A DNA stretch of 64,000 nucleotides from an uncultured Myxococcales bacterium (GCA_937980205.1 CALJKW010000064.1:1-64000); one strand, 5' to 3'; positions 19,410-28,477 are shown, counted from the first letter of the stretch. Notes: generated from the letters alone by a model not told the origin. A program made the numbers and translations.

Positions 19410-19995
19410 GTCCCTGAAGGAGGGAATAACGCACCCGCAGCTCTTCTTCCGCCACCCGCAGCGTCAGCGTCTCGGCATCGCGGGCCACCAGCCTGGCGTC
19501 CGTGAACTCGAGCCACACGCCGTTGCGCGGGTGCTCGCACTTGAAGAGCGTCTCCTTCGCGGAGAACAGCGCCGTCGCCAGCGCAGCGTCTTCGCCCAGC
19601 ACGCGCCACTCGGCGTCGTCGATCGCGCTCGAGCGCAGGTCGCGCAGCGCGTCGGCCGAGAGCAGCGGCTCGAGGTCGATGCCGACGCCCTCGAAGCGCC
19701 CTCCCGCCGCGGCGGCGAGCTCTCCGGTGTGCGTGATCGCGCCGGCGACCCCGATGGGCCATGACGGCGCGCGGTCGTCGCGCCGGCCGACTTCCCCCGT
19801 GACGCCGAGCAGCGAGAGCACGCGCGCCGCACACCAGCGGCCCGCGATGAACTCGCGCTGGCGCACGGCCTTCGCCTTGCGCAGCTCGGGCGGTATCGGC
19901 CAGTCCGCTGGCGCATCCGCGACCGCGATCGCGACCACGCGCGCCTCAGGCGGCAGCAGGCGCTTGAACTCCGCTTCCACGTCGTCCGAGGTCAC
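19384..19995 (-). CDS. 4'-phosphopantetheinyl transferase
   Basis: A 203-residue Sfp/EntD-group phosphopantetheinyl transferase. Signature residues are GVGIDLEPL (Mg-binding Asp and Glu) and FSAKETLFK. The upstream region ITHTGELAAAA corresponds to the ITHT...A stretch of the EntD type. It transfers phosphopantetheine from CoA to the Ser of carrier domains. The only obvious clients in this window are Ser566 and Ser1612 of the hybrid synthase nine kilobases away. Its 3' end overlaps the lhr start, which suggests a shared transcript with no functional need. Confidence 0.9.
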
Positions 19996-20022
19996 GTCGT
20001 CGCCATGATAGCGCCCCGCCGT

Positions 20023-21057
20023 TCACCGTCGGCGACTCGCCGCGTGCGCCTGAAACACCTGCTCGACCCGCACCTCGTTGACGAGCGGCCGGCCCGCCTC
20101 GAAGTCCGCCGCGCTCTGCAGCGTCGTCTGCGCGATGGCCGCGAGCGCCTCGCGCGTGAGGAACGCCTGGTGCGACGTCACCAGCACGTTCGGGAAGGTG
20201 AGCAGCCGCGCGAGCACGTCGTCCTGCAGCACCGTGTTCGACAGGTCCTGGAAGAACACGCCCTCCTCGACCTCGTAGACGTCGAGCCCGGCTGCGCCGA
20301 GCCGGCCGCTCTTGAGCGCGTGGATCAGGGCCCGGCTGTCGATCAGCGCGCCACGGCCGGTGTTCACCAGCATCGCGCCCGGCTTCATCAGCGCGAACGC
20401 CTTCGCGTCGATGAGGTGGTTCGTCTGCGGAGTCAGCGGCACGTGCAGCGACACCACATCAGACTCGCGCAACAGCTCGTCGAGCTCCACGTAGCGCGCT
20501 CCTGCCTCGCTCTGCAGCGACGCGTCCGGCCGCGCGTCCCACGCCAGCACCCGGCAGCCGAAGCCGTGGAAGATGCGCGCCGCGGCGCGGCCGATGCGCC
20601 CGGTGCCGACGATGCCCGCAGTCTTGCCGTGCAGGTCGAACCCCACGAGGCCTTCCAGCGAGAAGTTCCACTCGCGCACGCGGGCGTACGCGCGGTGCAC
20701 CTTGCGGTTCAGCGCGAGCGCGAGGCAGACCGCATGTTCGGCGACGGCGTACGGCGAGTACTCCGGCACGCGCGTGACGCGAAGCCCCAGCTTCGCGGCT
20801 GCCGCGAGGTCCACGTGGTTGTAGCCGGCCGAGCGCAGCGCGACGAGCTTCGTCCCTCCGTCGCGCAGGCTCTCGAGCGCCGCGGCGTCGACGCGATCGT
20901 TCACGAACGAGCAGACGCCCGCATGCCCGCGCGCCAGCGCAGCGGTCGCCGCGGTCAACCGCGGCTCGAGGAACGTCAGGTCATGACCGAAGGCCGGGTT
21001 CGCGGCCTCGAACGAGGCACGGTCGTAGCCGTGGGTGTCGAACAGCGCGAGGTTCAC
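20023..21057 (-). CDS. ldhA: D-lactate dehydrogenase-like 2-hydroxyacid dehydrogenase
   Basis: A 344-residue NAD-dependent D-2-hydroxyacid dehydrogenase. The Rossmann motif is GIVGTGRIGRAAA, the substrate-binding Arg is in LRSAGYNHVD, and the catalytic His is in VTSHQAFLT; the segment EYSPYAVAEHAV is typical of the D-LDH/LdhA branch. The GTG start is preceded by AGGAG about nine bases upstream; longer upstream extensions lack homology. It reduces pyruvate or similar 2-oxoacids to the D-hydroxyacid in the cytoplasm. It is divergent from yebC, 45 bases away. Confidence 0.9.
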   Translation of the reverse strand: MNLALFDTHGYDRASFEAANPAFGHDLTFLEPRLTAATAALARGHAGVCSFVNDRVDAAALESLRDGGTKLVALRSAGYNHVDLAAAAKLGLRVTRVPEYSPYAVAEHAVCLALALNRKVHRAYARVREWNFSLEGLVGFDLHGKTAGIVGTGRIGRAAARIFHGFGCRVLAWDARPDASLQSEAGARYVELDELLRESDVVSLHVPLTPQTNHLIDAKAFALMKPGAMLVNTGRGALIDSRALIHALKSGRLGAAGLDVYEVEEGVFFQDLSNTVLQDDVLARLLTFPNVLVTSHQAFLTREALAAIAQTTLQSAADFEAGRPLVNEVRVEQVFQAHAASRRR

Positions 21058-21102
21058 GGTGGCGCCTCTCCTAACGGCGGGCGTGCTACACGCGCCACCG
21101 AC

Positions 21103-21801
21103 ATGGGCGCTCAATGGAAGCACAAGGGCCGCACCGAGAACGCCGCCGCCCGCGGCCGCGTCTTCGGCAAGCTGGTGAAGGAGCTCATCGTCGCCGCGAA
21201 GGGCGGCGCCGACCCCGAGATGAACGCGAAGCTGCGCTCCGCCGTCGAGGCCGCGAAGAAGGCGTCGATGCCGCGCGACACGATGGAGCGCGCCATCAAG
21301 AAGGGCGCCGGCCTGCTCGACGGCCCCGCGGTGAGCTACGAGGTCGTCACCTACGAGGGCTTCGCGCCGCACCAGGTGCCGGTCATCGTCGAGTGCCTCA
21401 CCGACAACCGCACCCGCACCGCGAGCAACGTGCGCCTGTTGTTCCGCAAGGGCCAGCTCGCCGCCGCCGGAGCCGTGAGCTGGGACTTCGAGCACCTCGG
21501 CGCCATCGAGGCGAGCCCGCCCGCGCCGGCCACCGACGCCGAGGCCGCCGCCATCGAGGCCGGAGCGCAGGACCTCGAGCCGGGCGACGAGGGCCAGACC
21601 CGCTTCTACACCGCGAGCAGCGACCTCGACGCCGTCGCGAAGGCCCTCTCGGCCGCGAAGTGGAACGTCACGTCACAGGCGCTCGTCTGGCGCGCGAAGA
21701 ACAAGGTCACGCTCGACGACCAGAAACGCGCCGACGTCGAGGCCTTTCTGCAAGGCCTCGACGAAGACGACGACGTTCAGAACATCTACGCCGCGCTCTG
21801 A
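21103..21801 (+). CDS. yebC: YebC/PmpR-family protein
   Basis: A 232-residue member of the YebC/TACO1 family, close to the usual length of about 240. It opens with the invariant type MGAQWKHKGRT...ARGRVFGKL, has the GGADPEMNAKLRSA and MPRDTMERAIKKGAG motifs and the acidic EGFAPHQVPVIVEC core. Family members have been described as transcriptional regulators and, more recently, as factors that help ribosomes through difficult peptide stretches. It is convergent with the SodC-like gene, two bases apart. Confidence 0.93.
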   Translation: MGAQWKHKGRTENAAARGRVFGKLVKELIVAAKGGADPEMNAKLRSAVEAAKKASMPRDTMERAIKKGAGLLDGPAVSYEVVTYEGFAPHQVPVIVECLTDNRTRTASNVRLLFRKGQLAAAGAVSWDFEHLGAIEASPPAPATDAEAAAIEAGAQDLEPGDEGQTRFYTASSDLDAVAKALSAAKWNVTSQALVWRAKNKVTLDDQKRADVEAFLQGLDEDDDVQNIYAAL

Positions 21802-21803
21802 CC

Positions 21804-22415
21804 CTAGCGCAGCGTCTCGATCAGCCGGCCGGTCATCGAGACCGCGGGCTGGGTGAGCTGCGACATCTCGATGCGCCCGCACCCGATGATCGCGCCCGCG
21901 TTGCCGAAAGGCTGCGCCGAGAAGTCATCGCGTCCGGCCCGAACCACGACGACCTTGTCCACGACGTCGTTCGACAGCCCGGTGCCCACCGACCACAGCT
22001 CGGTGCTGAAGGTGATCGACCCGTGGCCCTCGTCGTTCGCGAAGAAGTTGCCCACGTCGCCGAGGTGGAACGGCGGGCTGTCGAAGCGCCCGTGCTTCGC
22101 GTTCGTCGGGTTCCAGTGCTCGCCGTCGCACGAGTCCTGAATCGCGACCGCGTGCGCGCCCGGCGGCACGTTCGTGAACACCAGGTCCATCGTCACCACG
22201 CCGCGGTCCACCGCGAACCGGCCCGAGCCCGTCAGGCGGCTCTCACCGATCGGGTCGATGCGCGCCTCGGCCGTCACCGGCATCTCCACCACCTTCGCCG
22301 TCGTCGGCTTCGCCGCGGTGCGCGCCGTCGCCGGCTTGAAGAGCTCCTCCTCGTCCTTTGGCCCGACCGTCGCACAGCCGATCAACAGGGCCCCTGCCAG
22401 CACCAACCTCTTCAT
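21804..22415 (-). CDS. SodC-like lipoprotein lacking copper ligands
   Basis: A 203-residue lipoprotein (signal peptide ending LLIGC) with a Cu/Zn superoxide dismutase-like fold. The zinc ligands are retained: His in GEHWNP, His in AKHGRF, and His plus Asp in FHLGDVGN; both disulfide Cys also appear present. The three copper-only ligands look lost: the FHVH motif reads VAIQ, and the His before the DD loop is Arg (VVRAGRDD). The catalytic Arg of GNAGxRLACG is Ile. It should therefore bind zinc but not dismutate superoxide. It lies downstream of an aminotransferase gene, and its true role is unknown. Confidence 0.7.
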   Translation of the reverse strand: MKRLVLAGALLIGCATVGPKDEEELFKPATARTAAKPTTAKVVEMPVTAEARIDPIGESRLTGSGRFAVDRGVVTMDLVFTNVPPGAHAVAIQDSCDGEHWNPTNAKHGRFDSPPFHLGDVGNFFANDEGHGSITFSTELWSVGTGLSNDVVDKVVVVRAGRDDFSAQPFGNAGAIIGCGRIEMSQLTQPAVSMTGRLIETLR

Positions 22416-22446
22416 CGTGCTTCCTCCTCCACAAAAGGTCCCCGCT

Positions 22447-23541
22447 TCAGGCGGCGACCGGTCTCTTCGCAGCGCGCGCTTCGTCGAGCGCCTTCGCGAG
22501 CCGCGTGACGCCTTCCTCCATCTGGTCCATCGGCACGGCCGAGAAGCTCAGCCGGAACGACAGCGTCGAGTGGAGGTGAGGCTCTGCGCGGAACAACGTC
22601 CCCGGGTCGAACGCGACGCCGTGCACCAGCGCGCGCGCCAGCAGCCGCTCGTCCGAGTCGAAGCCCTCGGTCTCGACCCACACCGAGAAGCCGCCCTGCG
22701 GCCAGCCGAAGCGAATGCCGTGCACCTTCGGCAGCAGCGCGAGCAGGCGCTCGCAGCGGTCCTGGTAGTGCGCGCGCAGCTTCTCGAGCCGCTCGTCGAA
22801 GCCGCCGCGCATCAGCAGCCGCTCGACCATCGCCTGCGCGAGGCCGCCCGCCTGCACGTCGCGCCGCTGCTTCGCTTCGCGAAGCCTGCTGCGCCACATC
22901 TGCGGAGCCACCAGCCAGCCCACCCTCAGCCCCGGCGACACCGTCTTCGAGAACGTCCCCATCGCGAACGTCTTCTGCGGAGCGTCCGCCAACAGCGGCC
23001 GCGGCGCCGGCCCTTCGAACAGCAGGTCCGCGTACGCGTCGTCTTCGAGAATGATCGCCGCCTTCAGCACGCGCTCGCGATCTTCGGCCTTGAGCGTCCA
23101 CCCCCACGGGTTGTGCACCGCCGGCATCACGTACCAGACCTGCGCGGCCTGGCTGGCGAACGTCCGCACGCCCTTCGCGGCGAAGATGTCGAGCGCGCCC
23201 GGGTACGTCGCGTGGTCCACGTGCACCTCGGTCGGCTGCAGCACGTCGAGCGCCAGCGACAGCGCGTCCTGCGCGCCGTTCGTGATGTGCACGTCTTCGG
23301 GGTCGACCCGCGCCCCGCGCGCGTTCAGCCGGCTGGCGATGATCTGCCGCAGCGTGCCGCGCCCTTCCGGCCAGTCGTACTGCAGCGGCGCCTCGCCCAT
23401 CGCGCACGTCGCCTCTTCGGCGGCCGTGGCGAGCTCCGCGCGCGGGAACGTCTCCGGCGCCGGAAGGCCGCCCGCGAACGAGATGACGCCCTTGCGGTGT
23501 GCCGCCGCCCTCAGCAGCGTGTCGATGCGCGGAGTCCTCAT
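22447..23541 (-). CDS. PLP-dependent class I/II aminotransferase
   Basis: A 364-residue fold-type I aminotransferase of the LysN/KAT II-like group. The PLP Lys is in GTFSKTVSPGLRVGW near residue 220, the aspartate contact in ILEDDAYADL, and the N-terminus has ISFAGGLPAPETFP typical of this branch. It catalyses amino-group transfer between an amino acid (often an aromatic or 2-aminoadipate-like substrate) and 2-oxoglutarate. There is no N-terminal HTH, so it is not a MocR regulator. It starts four bases after the DJ-1/PfpI gene stop and probably shares its transcript. Confidence 0.87.
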   Translation of the reverse strand: MRTPRIDTLLRAAAHRKGVISFAGGLPAPETFPRAELATAAEEATCAMGEAPLQYDWPEGRGTLRQIIASRLNARGARVDPEDVHITNGAQDALSLALDVLQPTEVHVDHATYPGALDIFAAKGVRTFASQAAQVWYVMPAVHNPWGWTLKAEDRERVLKAAIILEDDAYADLLFEGPAPRPLLADAPQKTFAMGTFSKTVSPGLRVGWLVAPQMWRSRLREAKQRRDVQAGGLAQAMVERLLMRGGFDERLEKLRAHYQDRCERLLALLPKVHGIRFGWPQGGFSVWVETEGFDSDERLLARALVHGVAFDPGTLFRAEPHLHSTLSFRLSFSAVPMDQMEEGVTRLAKALDEARAAKRPVAA

Positions 23542-23545
23542 CGGC

Positions 23546-24301
23546 TCACCGCCGCCCCTTGCGCGAGCTCGCGCGCCCCTTCGAGCGCGCCATCGCCCGA
23601 CCGCTCTGCGGCCGGTGCGGAGCCCCCTTCGGCGGCGGCAGCACGCCCCGCGACGGTCGCCGCGGCGGAGAGAACGACGCCGGCATCGGCATCGGCGCCT
23701 CGCGGCCGATCAGCGCATCGAGCTGCGCGTCGATCGCGTCCGACGTGCGCTCCACGGGCGGGCGGAACTCGCGAAACGCCTCCACGAGCTTCGCGTTGAA
23801 CGCCGGCAGGTCCGCCGGCGTGCGGCTCGTGATCAGGTTCTCGTCCTCGACCACCGCTTCGTCGACCCACTCGGCGCCCGCGTTGACGAGGTCCGTCTTC
23901 AGCGCGCGGTACGAGGTGAGCCGACGGCCGTCGAGCTCGCCCGTCTCGATCAGCACCTGCGGGCCGTGGCAGATCGCGGCGATGGGCTTGCCCGCGTCGA
24001 AGAACTCCTGCACCAGCCGGATGACGTCTTCTTCCTGGCGCAGCCTGTCCGGGTTCATGACCCCGCCCGGTAACAAGAGCGCGTCGTAGTCGTCGGTGAT
24101 GCAGTCGGCGACGAGGTGATCCACCTTCACTTCGCCACCCCAGTCGCCGTTCTTGAACCCGCGGATCGGGCCCTCGTGCAGCGACAGCACGTGGCAGCGG
24201 GCGCCCTCACGCTCGAGCTGTGCCTTCGGTGACGTGAGCTCCGACTCCTCGAAGCCGTCCGTGGCGATGATGGCGACCCTTCTCCCGTCGAGCTTGCCCA
24301 T
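23546..24301 (-). CDS. DJ-1/PfpI family protein with basic tail
   Basis: A 251-residue DJ-1/PfpI superfamily protein. The nucleophile elbow AAICHGPQ carries the conserved Cys, and LLPGGVMNPD holds the adjacent loop with the Gly pair. The core ends near residue 185, the normal family length; the remaining 65 residues are rich in Pro, Arg and Lys and look disordered. The Pfp1/YhbO branch is linked to stress protection and possible deglycase or protease activity. It is the first gene of a likely operon with the aminotransferase and the SodC-like lipoprotein. Confidence 0.85.
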   Translation of the reverse strand: MGKLDGRRVAIIATDGFEESELTSPKAQLEREGARCHVLSLHEGPIRGFKNGDWGGEVKVDHLVADCITDDYDALLLPGGVMNPDRLRQEEDVIRLVQEFFDAGKPIAAICHGPQVLIETGELDGRRLTSYRALKTDLVNAGAEWVDEAVVEDENLITSRTPADLPAFNAKLVEAFREFRPPVERTSDAIDAQLDALIGREAPMPMPASFSPPRRPSRGVLPPPKGAPHRPQSGRAMARSKGRASSRKGRR

Positions 24302-24424
24302 GGCGGGCCAGCGGCTGCATCGCGCATGCCGGCTGCTCGCCGCTCAGATGGCACGGCAATCAGGGGCTCAGCCCGCGGGCGGGCGCGCCGGTCTGCCTCA
24401 CCCTGTGGCGTGCGGGCGGGCGGG

Positions 24425-24769
24425 TTACGACTTGCAGTGCTTCTGAATGGTGCCGATCAGCCGGTCGAGGTCGATCGGCTTCTTCATGATCAGCGCGCCC
24501 GCGGGTGCGCGGCCCGGGTCGGACGTCGAGATGATGACGGGAATGCGCGCCAGCCGGGCGTCTTGCTGCAGCTGCTCGTAGACCTCGACCCCGCCGACGA
24601 TCGGCATGATCAGGTCCAGCACGATCGCGCAGGGCAGCTCTTCCGTCTTCAGCCGCTCCAGCGCCTCTGCGCCGTTCGTCGCGGTCGACACGCTGTAGCC
24701 CTCGTCCTCGAACGCCTCGCGCAGCGACTCGCGGATGTCGGTCTCGTCGTCGACGATCATCACCTTCAT
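24425..24769 (-). CDS. CheY-like single-domain response regulator
   Basis: A 114-residue receiver domain with no output domain. Acidic pocket residues are in IVDDETD near residue 7, the phosphoacceptor Asp is in VLDLIMP near 51, the Thr/Ser switch is in IISTSD, and the conserved Lys is in MKKPID. The ATG overlaps the stop of the upstream histidine kinase (ATGA), so the two are co-translated and are a cognate pair. Output is probably by protein-protein contact. Confidence 0.9.
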   Translation of the reverse strand: MKVMIVDDETDIRESLREAFEDEGYSVSTATNGAEALERLKTEELPCAIVLDLIMPIVGGVEVYEQLQQDARLARIPVIISTSDPGRAPAGALIMKKPIDLDRLIGTIQKHCKS

Positions 24770-27429
24770 GGCAGCGGCGCCCTCGGTAGCACCACGCGGA
24801 ACGTCGTCCCCGCAGCGTCCGTCGACTCCACCGTGATGGAGCCTCCGTGCGCGCGCGCCACCTCGCGCGTGATGTACAGGCCCAGGCCCAGGCCGCGCGA
24901 CTTGTCGCCGCGACGCCCGGTTCCCCCCATCGGCTCGAAGAGCACCGGCAGCCGGTCGGCGGGCACCGCTCCCGAGTTGTGCACGGTCGCGCGCAGCTCC
25001 TTCGCCGACGACCCGTCGAGGTGGACCTCGACGGGCCCGCCGCCGCCGTGCTGAATCGCGTTGCCGACGAGGTTCGAGAAGACCTGCGCCAGGCGGTCGG
25101 CGTCCCACGAGCCCACCGTGTCGCCCTGCACCTCGAGCCTCACCTGGGCTTGGGGGCTCTGCACGGCGAGCTCCGAGACGACCTCTTCGACCACCGGCTT
25201 CAGATCCGTTCGGGCGGCAGCGAGCGGAATGCCCGACCCCACCCGCACGCGCGTGAAGTCGAGCAGCTGATCGATCATCCGCGCCATGCGGTCGCCGCTG
25301 CTCATGATGCGCGACAGCGGGCGGGTGATCTTCTCGTCGTCCGCGCGCTTCAGCAGAAGCTGCGCCGCCGTCATGATCGCGCCGAGCGGGTTGCGCAGGT
25401 CGTGCCCGAGGATCGCGGTGAACAGCTCGTTGAACTTCACCGTGTGCTGCAGCTCGTCGAGCGCATGGAAGCGCGCCGTCGCCGCCGCGACGTGGTTCGC
25501 GATCGCGCGCGCCAGCTCGAGCTCGCTCGGCGTCAGCACCCGCGGCTGCTCGTAATAGACCATGAGCTTCCCGAGCAGCCTCCCCGACGCGACGAGCGGC
25601 ACGAAGCCCATCGCGGCGATCCGCTCGCGCGCGAACAGGTCGCGATACCCCGAGAGCGAGGCCTCTCTGGCGACGTCTGCCCTCCAGACGATCTGCGGGC
25701 TCTGCGCGTCGCGCGGCCACGGTGAGTGGCCCTCGACGGCCTTGCGGTAGTCCTCCGACAGCCCGCGCCACGCGCGGAAGCGCATCACGCCCGCGTCGTC
25801 GTAGAGCAGAATCGCCGACCGCTGAGCCCCGAGCGTCGAGTCGATCGCCTCGAGCGTGGGCGGGAAGATCTCGTCCACCTGCTGCGCGTGGATGACGTTC
25901 TGCGCGAGCGAGAACAACAGCTCTGCCTGAGCCCGGTTCTTCTTCTCGGCGTTCACCAGCCGCAGCCGCTCGAGCGCCTGGCTGCCGTAGCGCGCGAGCA
26001 TGGTGAGAAACGGACGGTCGTCTTCTCCGATCTCGTCCTTCTCCTTGAACGACAGCGAGAGCACGCCGCGCGGCTGGCCCTCGACCACGAGCGGAATGCA
26101 GGCGACGCCCTGGTGCGAGCTCGAGCCGAGGTTCGCGAGGTTCGGGTACGCCCCGATCAGCGACTCGAGGCTCGAGAACCAGATGAGCTGGCCGGTGCGC
26201 AGCGCGTCGAGCACCGGCAGCCGCACCTTCGAGTCGAGCTCGAGCTGCGAGTACGTGGCGACGATCTCGGATCGATAGCCGCGGGACTTCGCCATGCGCA
26301 CGCGCCCGTCGTCGCCGACGAGCCAGAGCGCCGCCGTCTGCGAGCCCATCGCGTCCGCTACGTGCTCGACCATCGCGTCGTACACCTGCTCGGCCGTGAC
26401 GGCGTCGGCGATCGCCTGCGTGACCTTGAGCAGGCGTTCGCTGCTGCGCCGCAGCCGGGTCGTCTCGGTGACGTCCCGCACCATCACCGTGACGCCGAGG
26501 ATCTCTCCGGCCTCCGAGCGGTGCGGCACGTAGGTCGCGTCGACGATGCGCTCCGGCCCGTACTTGTACGGCGCCCGCGTCTGGTACTGCACCGGCTTGC
26601 CGCCGAGCGCTTCGTCGAGGCGCGCCCGCGTGAGCTCGTACAGCTCATCGCCGATCACCTCGCGCGCGTGCTTGTTCACCAGCGTCGCGACGTCGACGCC
26701 GAACCACTCGGCGTAGGTGCGGTTCATGAACCGGTAGACGTGGTCCCGGTCGATGTACGAGACGAGCACCGGCACCGAGTCGGTGATCGACTTCAGCAGC
26801 CGCTCGGTCGCGTGCTGCTGCCGAACCGCTTCTCGCAGCGCCCGCTCGATGGCCTCGCGCTGCACCAGCTCGGCCGGCAGCACGTGCGTGTGCGCCGCGG
26901 CCACCCTCTCGCGGTCGGAGCCCTTCAAGAAGTTGCCGATGGCGTACGCGCAGAACAGCGAGAACGGCTGCCGCCGCTGCAGCTCATTCCACAGCTCTTC
27001 GAGCCGCACCGCTGCGCTCGACTCCCCCTCGCTCCACAACAGGTCGACCATCTCGCCGTAGGCGCGCAGCTTCTTGCCCGGGTGCCTTTGGGCGAGCGTG
27101 TCGATGCGCGCGCCCACGTGCCGCGCGAAGAGCGTCGGGTCGGGGCCGCTGGGGGACATGAACGCCGCGAGCGTGTCGCGCGCGTCCAGCACCGTGAGCT
27201 GCTCTTGGCCGAGCGCGACCTGCACGTCGATGCCCGCGCCGGCGAGGTGCTCGAGCAACAGCTGGCGGTGCTTCGGCGTGACGACGAGCAGAAGCGGCTC
27301 ACCCGCCCGCGCGCCCTCGGCGAGGAAGTCCGTCACGGCCTTCGCGAGGAACTCCTCGGTCTCGTAGAACTGGACGAGGTGCGGCTCGACCGTCGCGGTC
27401 GACCGCATCCCAAGCTGCGCTGTGGCCAT
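24766..27429 (-). CDS. MEDS-PAS-GAF-GAF sensor histidine kinase
   Basis: An 887-residue cytoplasmic sensor kinase with no membrane segment. Residues about 10-165 match the MEDS (DcmR sensory) domain, recognised by VQFYETEEFLAKAV. A PAS domain (about 185-310) and two GAF domains (about 340-490 and 510-650) follow. The HisKA H-box is GHDLRNPLGAI, and the ATPase domain has the N-box VGNAIQHG and G-box GLGLGLYI. The ATG at 27429 has a GGAG five bases upstream and is preferred to an ATG ten codons further out. The input ligand is unknown. The gene is divergent from oxyR. Confidence 0.87.
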   Translation of the reverse strand: MATAQLGMRSTATVEPHLVQFYETEEFLAKAVTDFLAEGARAGEPLLLVVTPKHRQLLLEHLAGAGIDVQVALGQEQLTVLDARDTLAAFMSPSGPDPTLFARHVGARIDTLAQRHPGKKLRAYGEMVDLLWSEGESSAAVRLEELWNELQRRQPFSLFCAYAIGNFLKGSDRERVAAAHTHVLPAELVQREAIERALREAVRQQHATERLLKSITDSVPVLVSYIDRDHVYRFMNRTYAEWFGVDVATLVNKHAREVIGDELYELTRARLDEALGGKPVQYQTRAPYKYGPERIVDATYVPHRSEAGEILGVTVMVRDVTETTRLRRSSERLLKVTQAIADAVTAEQVYDAMVEHVADAMGSQTAALWLVGDDGRVRMAKSRGYRSEIVATYSQLELDSKVRLPVLDALRTGQLIWFSSLESLIGAYPNLANLGSSSHQGVACIPLVVEGQPRGVLSLSFKEKDEIGEDDRPFLTMLARYGSQALERLRLVNAEKKNRAQAELLFSLAQNVIHAQQVDEIFPPTLEAIDSTLGAQRSAILLYDDAGVMRFRAWRGLSEDYRKAVEGHSPWPRDAQSPQIVWRADVAREASLSGYRDLFARERIAAMGFVPLVASGRLLGKLMVYYEQPRVLTPSELELARAIANHVAAATARFHALDELQHTVKFNELFTAILGHDLRNPLGAIMTAAQLLLKRADDEKITRPLSRIMSSGDRMARMIDQLLDFTRVRVGSGIPLAAARTDLKPVVEEVVSELAVQSPQAQVRLEVQGDTVGSWDADRLAQVFSNLVGNAIQHGGGGPVEVHLDGSSAKELRATVHNSGAVPADRLPVLFEPMGGTGRRGDKSRGLGLGLYITREVARAHGGSITVESTDAAGTTFRVVLPRAPLP

Positions 27430-27481
27430 GAGATCTCCATTAGGCAGGGTCGGCCCCATGCCAGCAAGGCGCGCGGTTCCA

Positions 27482-27499
27482 CGTTACCCGCCGGTAACG
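27482..27499. promoter_or_regulatory. CGTTACC-N4-GGTAACG dyad between kinase and oxyR
   Basis: A perfect 7-base inverted repeat with a CGCC spacer lies in the 115-base divergent gap, 53 bases upstream of the kinase ATG. Its half-site resembles those in the megasynthase upstream region and other gaps of the window. It may be an operator; there is no T-run for a terminator. Confidence 0.35.
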
Positions 27500-27531
27500 C
27501 AAGACGAATGCTGTCGTCCTGCCGCTGTTAG

Positions 27532-27546
27532 ATAGCTTGTGTCTAT
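27532..27546 (+). promoter_or_regulatory. candidate OxyR box overlapping the oxyR start
   Basis: ATAG-CTTGTGT-CTAT is an exact match to the ATAG-N7-CTAT OxyR half-operator and overlaps the ATG of oxyR. OxyR of enterobacteria represses its own gene from such a site. The exact eight defined bases are expected by chance well under once in a 64-kb, GC-rich window. Binding is inferred. Confidence 0.55.
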
Positions 27547-28477
27547 GAATCCCCACGCGTTCACCCTGCGGCAGCTGCAGTACGCCGTGGCGGTCGCCGA
27601 CGAGCTCTCGTTCCGTCGCGCCGCGCAGCGCTGCCACGTCTCGCAGCCCAGCCTCAGCGCGCAGCTGCAGCAGCTCGAGTCCGCGCTCTCCGTTCGGCTG
27701 TTCGAGCGCGATCGCCGCCGCGTGATGCCGACGTCGGCGGGCCGGGCGCTCATCGAGCGTGCGCGCGCGCTGCTCGTCGCGGCTGACGATCTGCAGGCCG
27801 CCGCGAAGAGCTTCGTCGACCCGCTCGCCGGCACGCTGCGCGTCGGCGTCATCCCCACCGTCTCTCCCTACCTGTTGCCCGACGTCACGCCCGCGCTGCA
27901 CCGCACGTTCAAGCGGCTCAACCTCGTGTGGGTCGAAGACAAGACGGCGACGCTGGTCTCCATGCTCGACGCCGGCCGCCTCGACGCCGCGCTGCTCGCG
28001 CTCGAGGCCGACATCGGAGATCTCGAGCACGACGTCCTCGCCGTCGACCGCTTCGTCCTCGTCGCGCCGCCCGAGCACGAGCTCGGCAAGAGCGCGGCCC
28101 CGCTCTCGCTCGGCGATCTGCGCGACGCCGACCTGCTCCTGCTCGACGACGGTCACTGCTTTCGCCAGCAGGCGCTCGAGGTCTGCACGCGCGGCAAGGC
28201 GCACGAGCTCGAGTTCCGCGCCACCTCGCTGCCCACGCTCGTGCAGATGGTCGCGGGCGGTGCGGGCGTGACGCTCTTGCCGGCGCTCGCCGTGCCCACC
28301 GAGCTCAAGCGCACCCGGCTGCGCGTGCGCCCGCTCAACGCGTCTCAGGCCCAGCGGACCATCGCGCTCGTGTGGAGAAAGCGCTCTCCGCTCGCGTCGG
28401 CGCTCAAGCAGCTCGCCGGCGTCATGCGCGAGGCGTGGCCCGGAGCTCTTCGAGCTGCGACCGCACGATCGGCGTGA
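27545..28477 (+). CDS. oxyR: OxyR-type LysR regulator (hydrogen peroxide sensor)
   Basis: A 310-residue LysR-family activator. Residues 4-65 form the HTH (TLRQLQYAVAVADELSFRRAA). The sensing pair is clear: GHCFRQQALEVC places two Cys nine residues apart, the same spacing as Cys199 and Cys208 of the E. coli protein, and the flanking DDGHC matches. It activates peroxide-defence genes when the disulfide forms. The ATG start sits in a candidate OxyR box. Its 3' end overlaps the convergent DUF2156 gene by 56 bases. Confidence 0.9.
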   Translation: MNPHAFTLRQLQYAVAVADELSFRRAAQRCHVSQPSLSAQLQQLESALSVRLFERDRRRVMPTSAGRALIERARALLVAADDLQAAAKSFVDPLAGTLRVGVIPTVSPYLLPDVTPALHRTFKRLNLVWVEDKTATLVSMLDAGRLDAALLALEADIGDLEHDVLAVDRFVLVAPPEHELGKSAAPLSLGDLRDADLLLLDDGHCFRQQALEVCTRGKAHELEFRATSLPTLVQMVAGGAGVTLLPALAVPTELKRTRLRVRPLNASQAQRTIALVWRKRSPLASALKQLAGVMREAWPGALRAATARSA

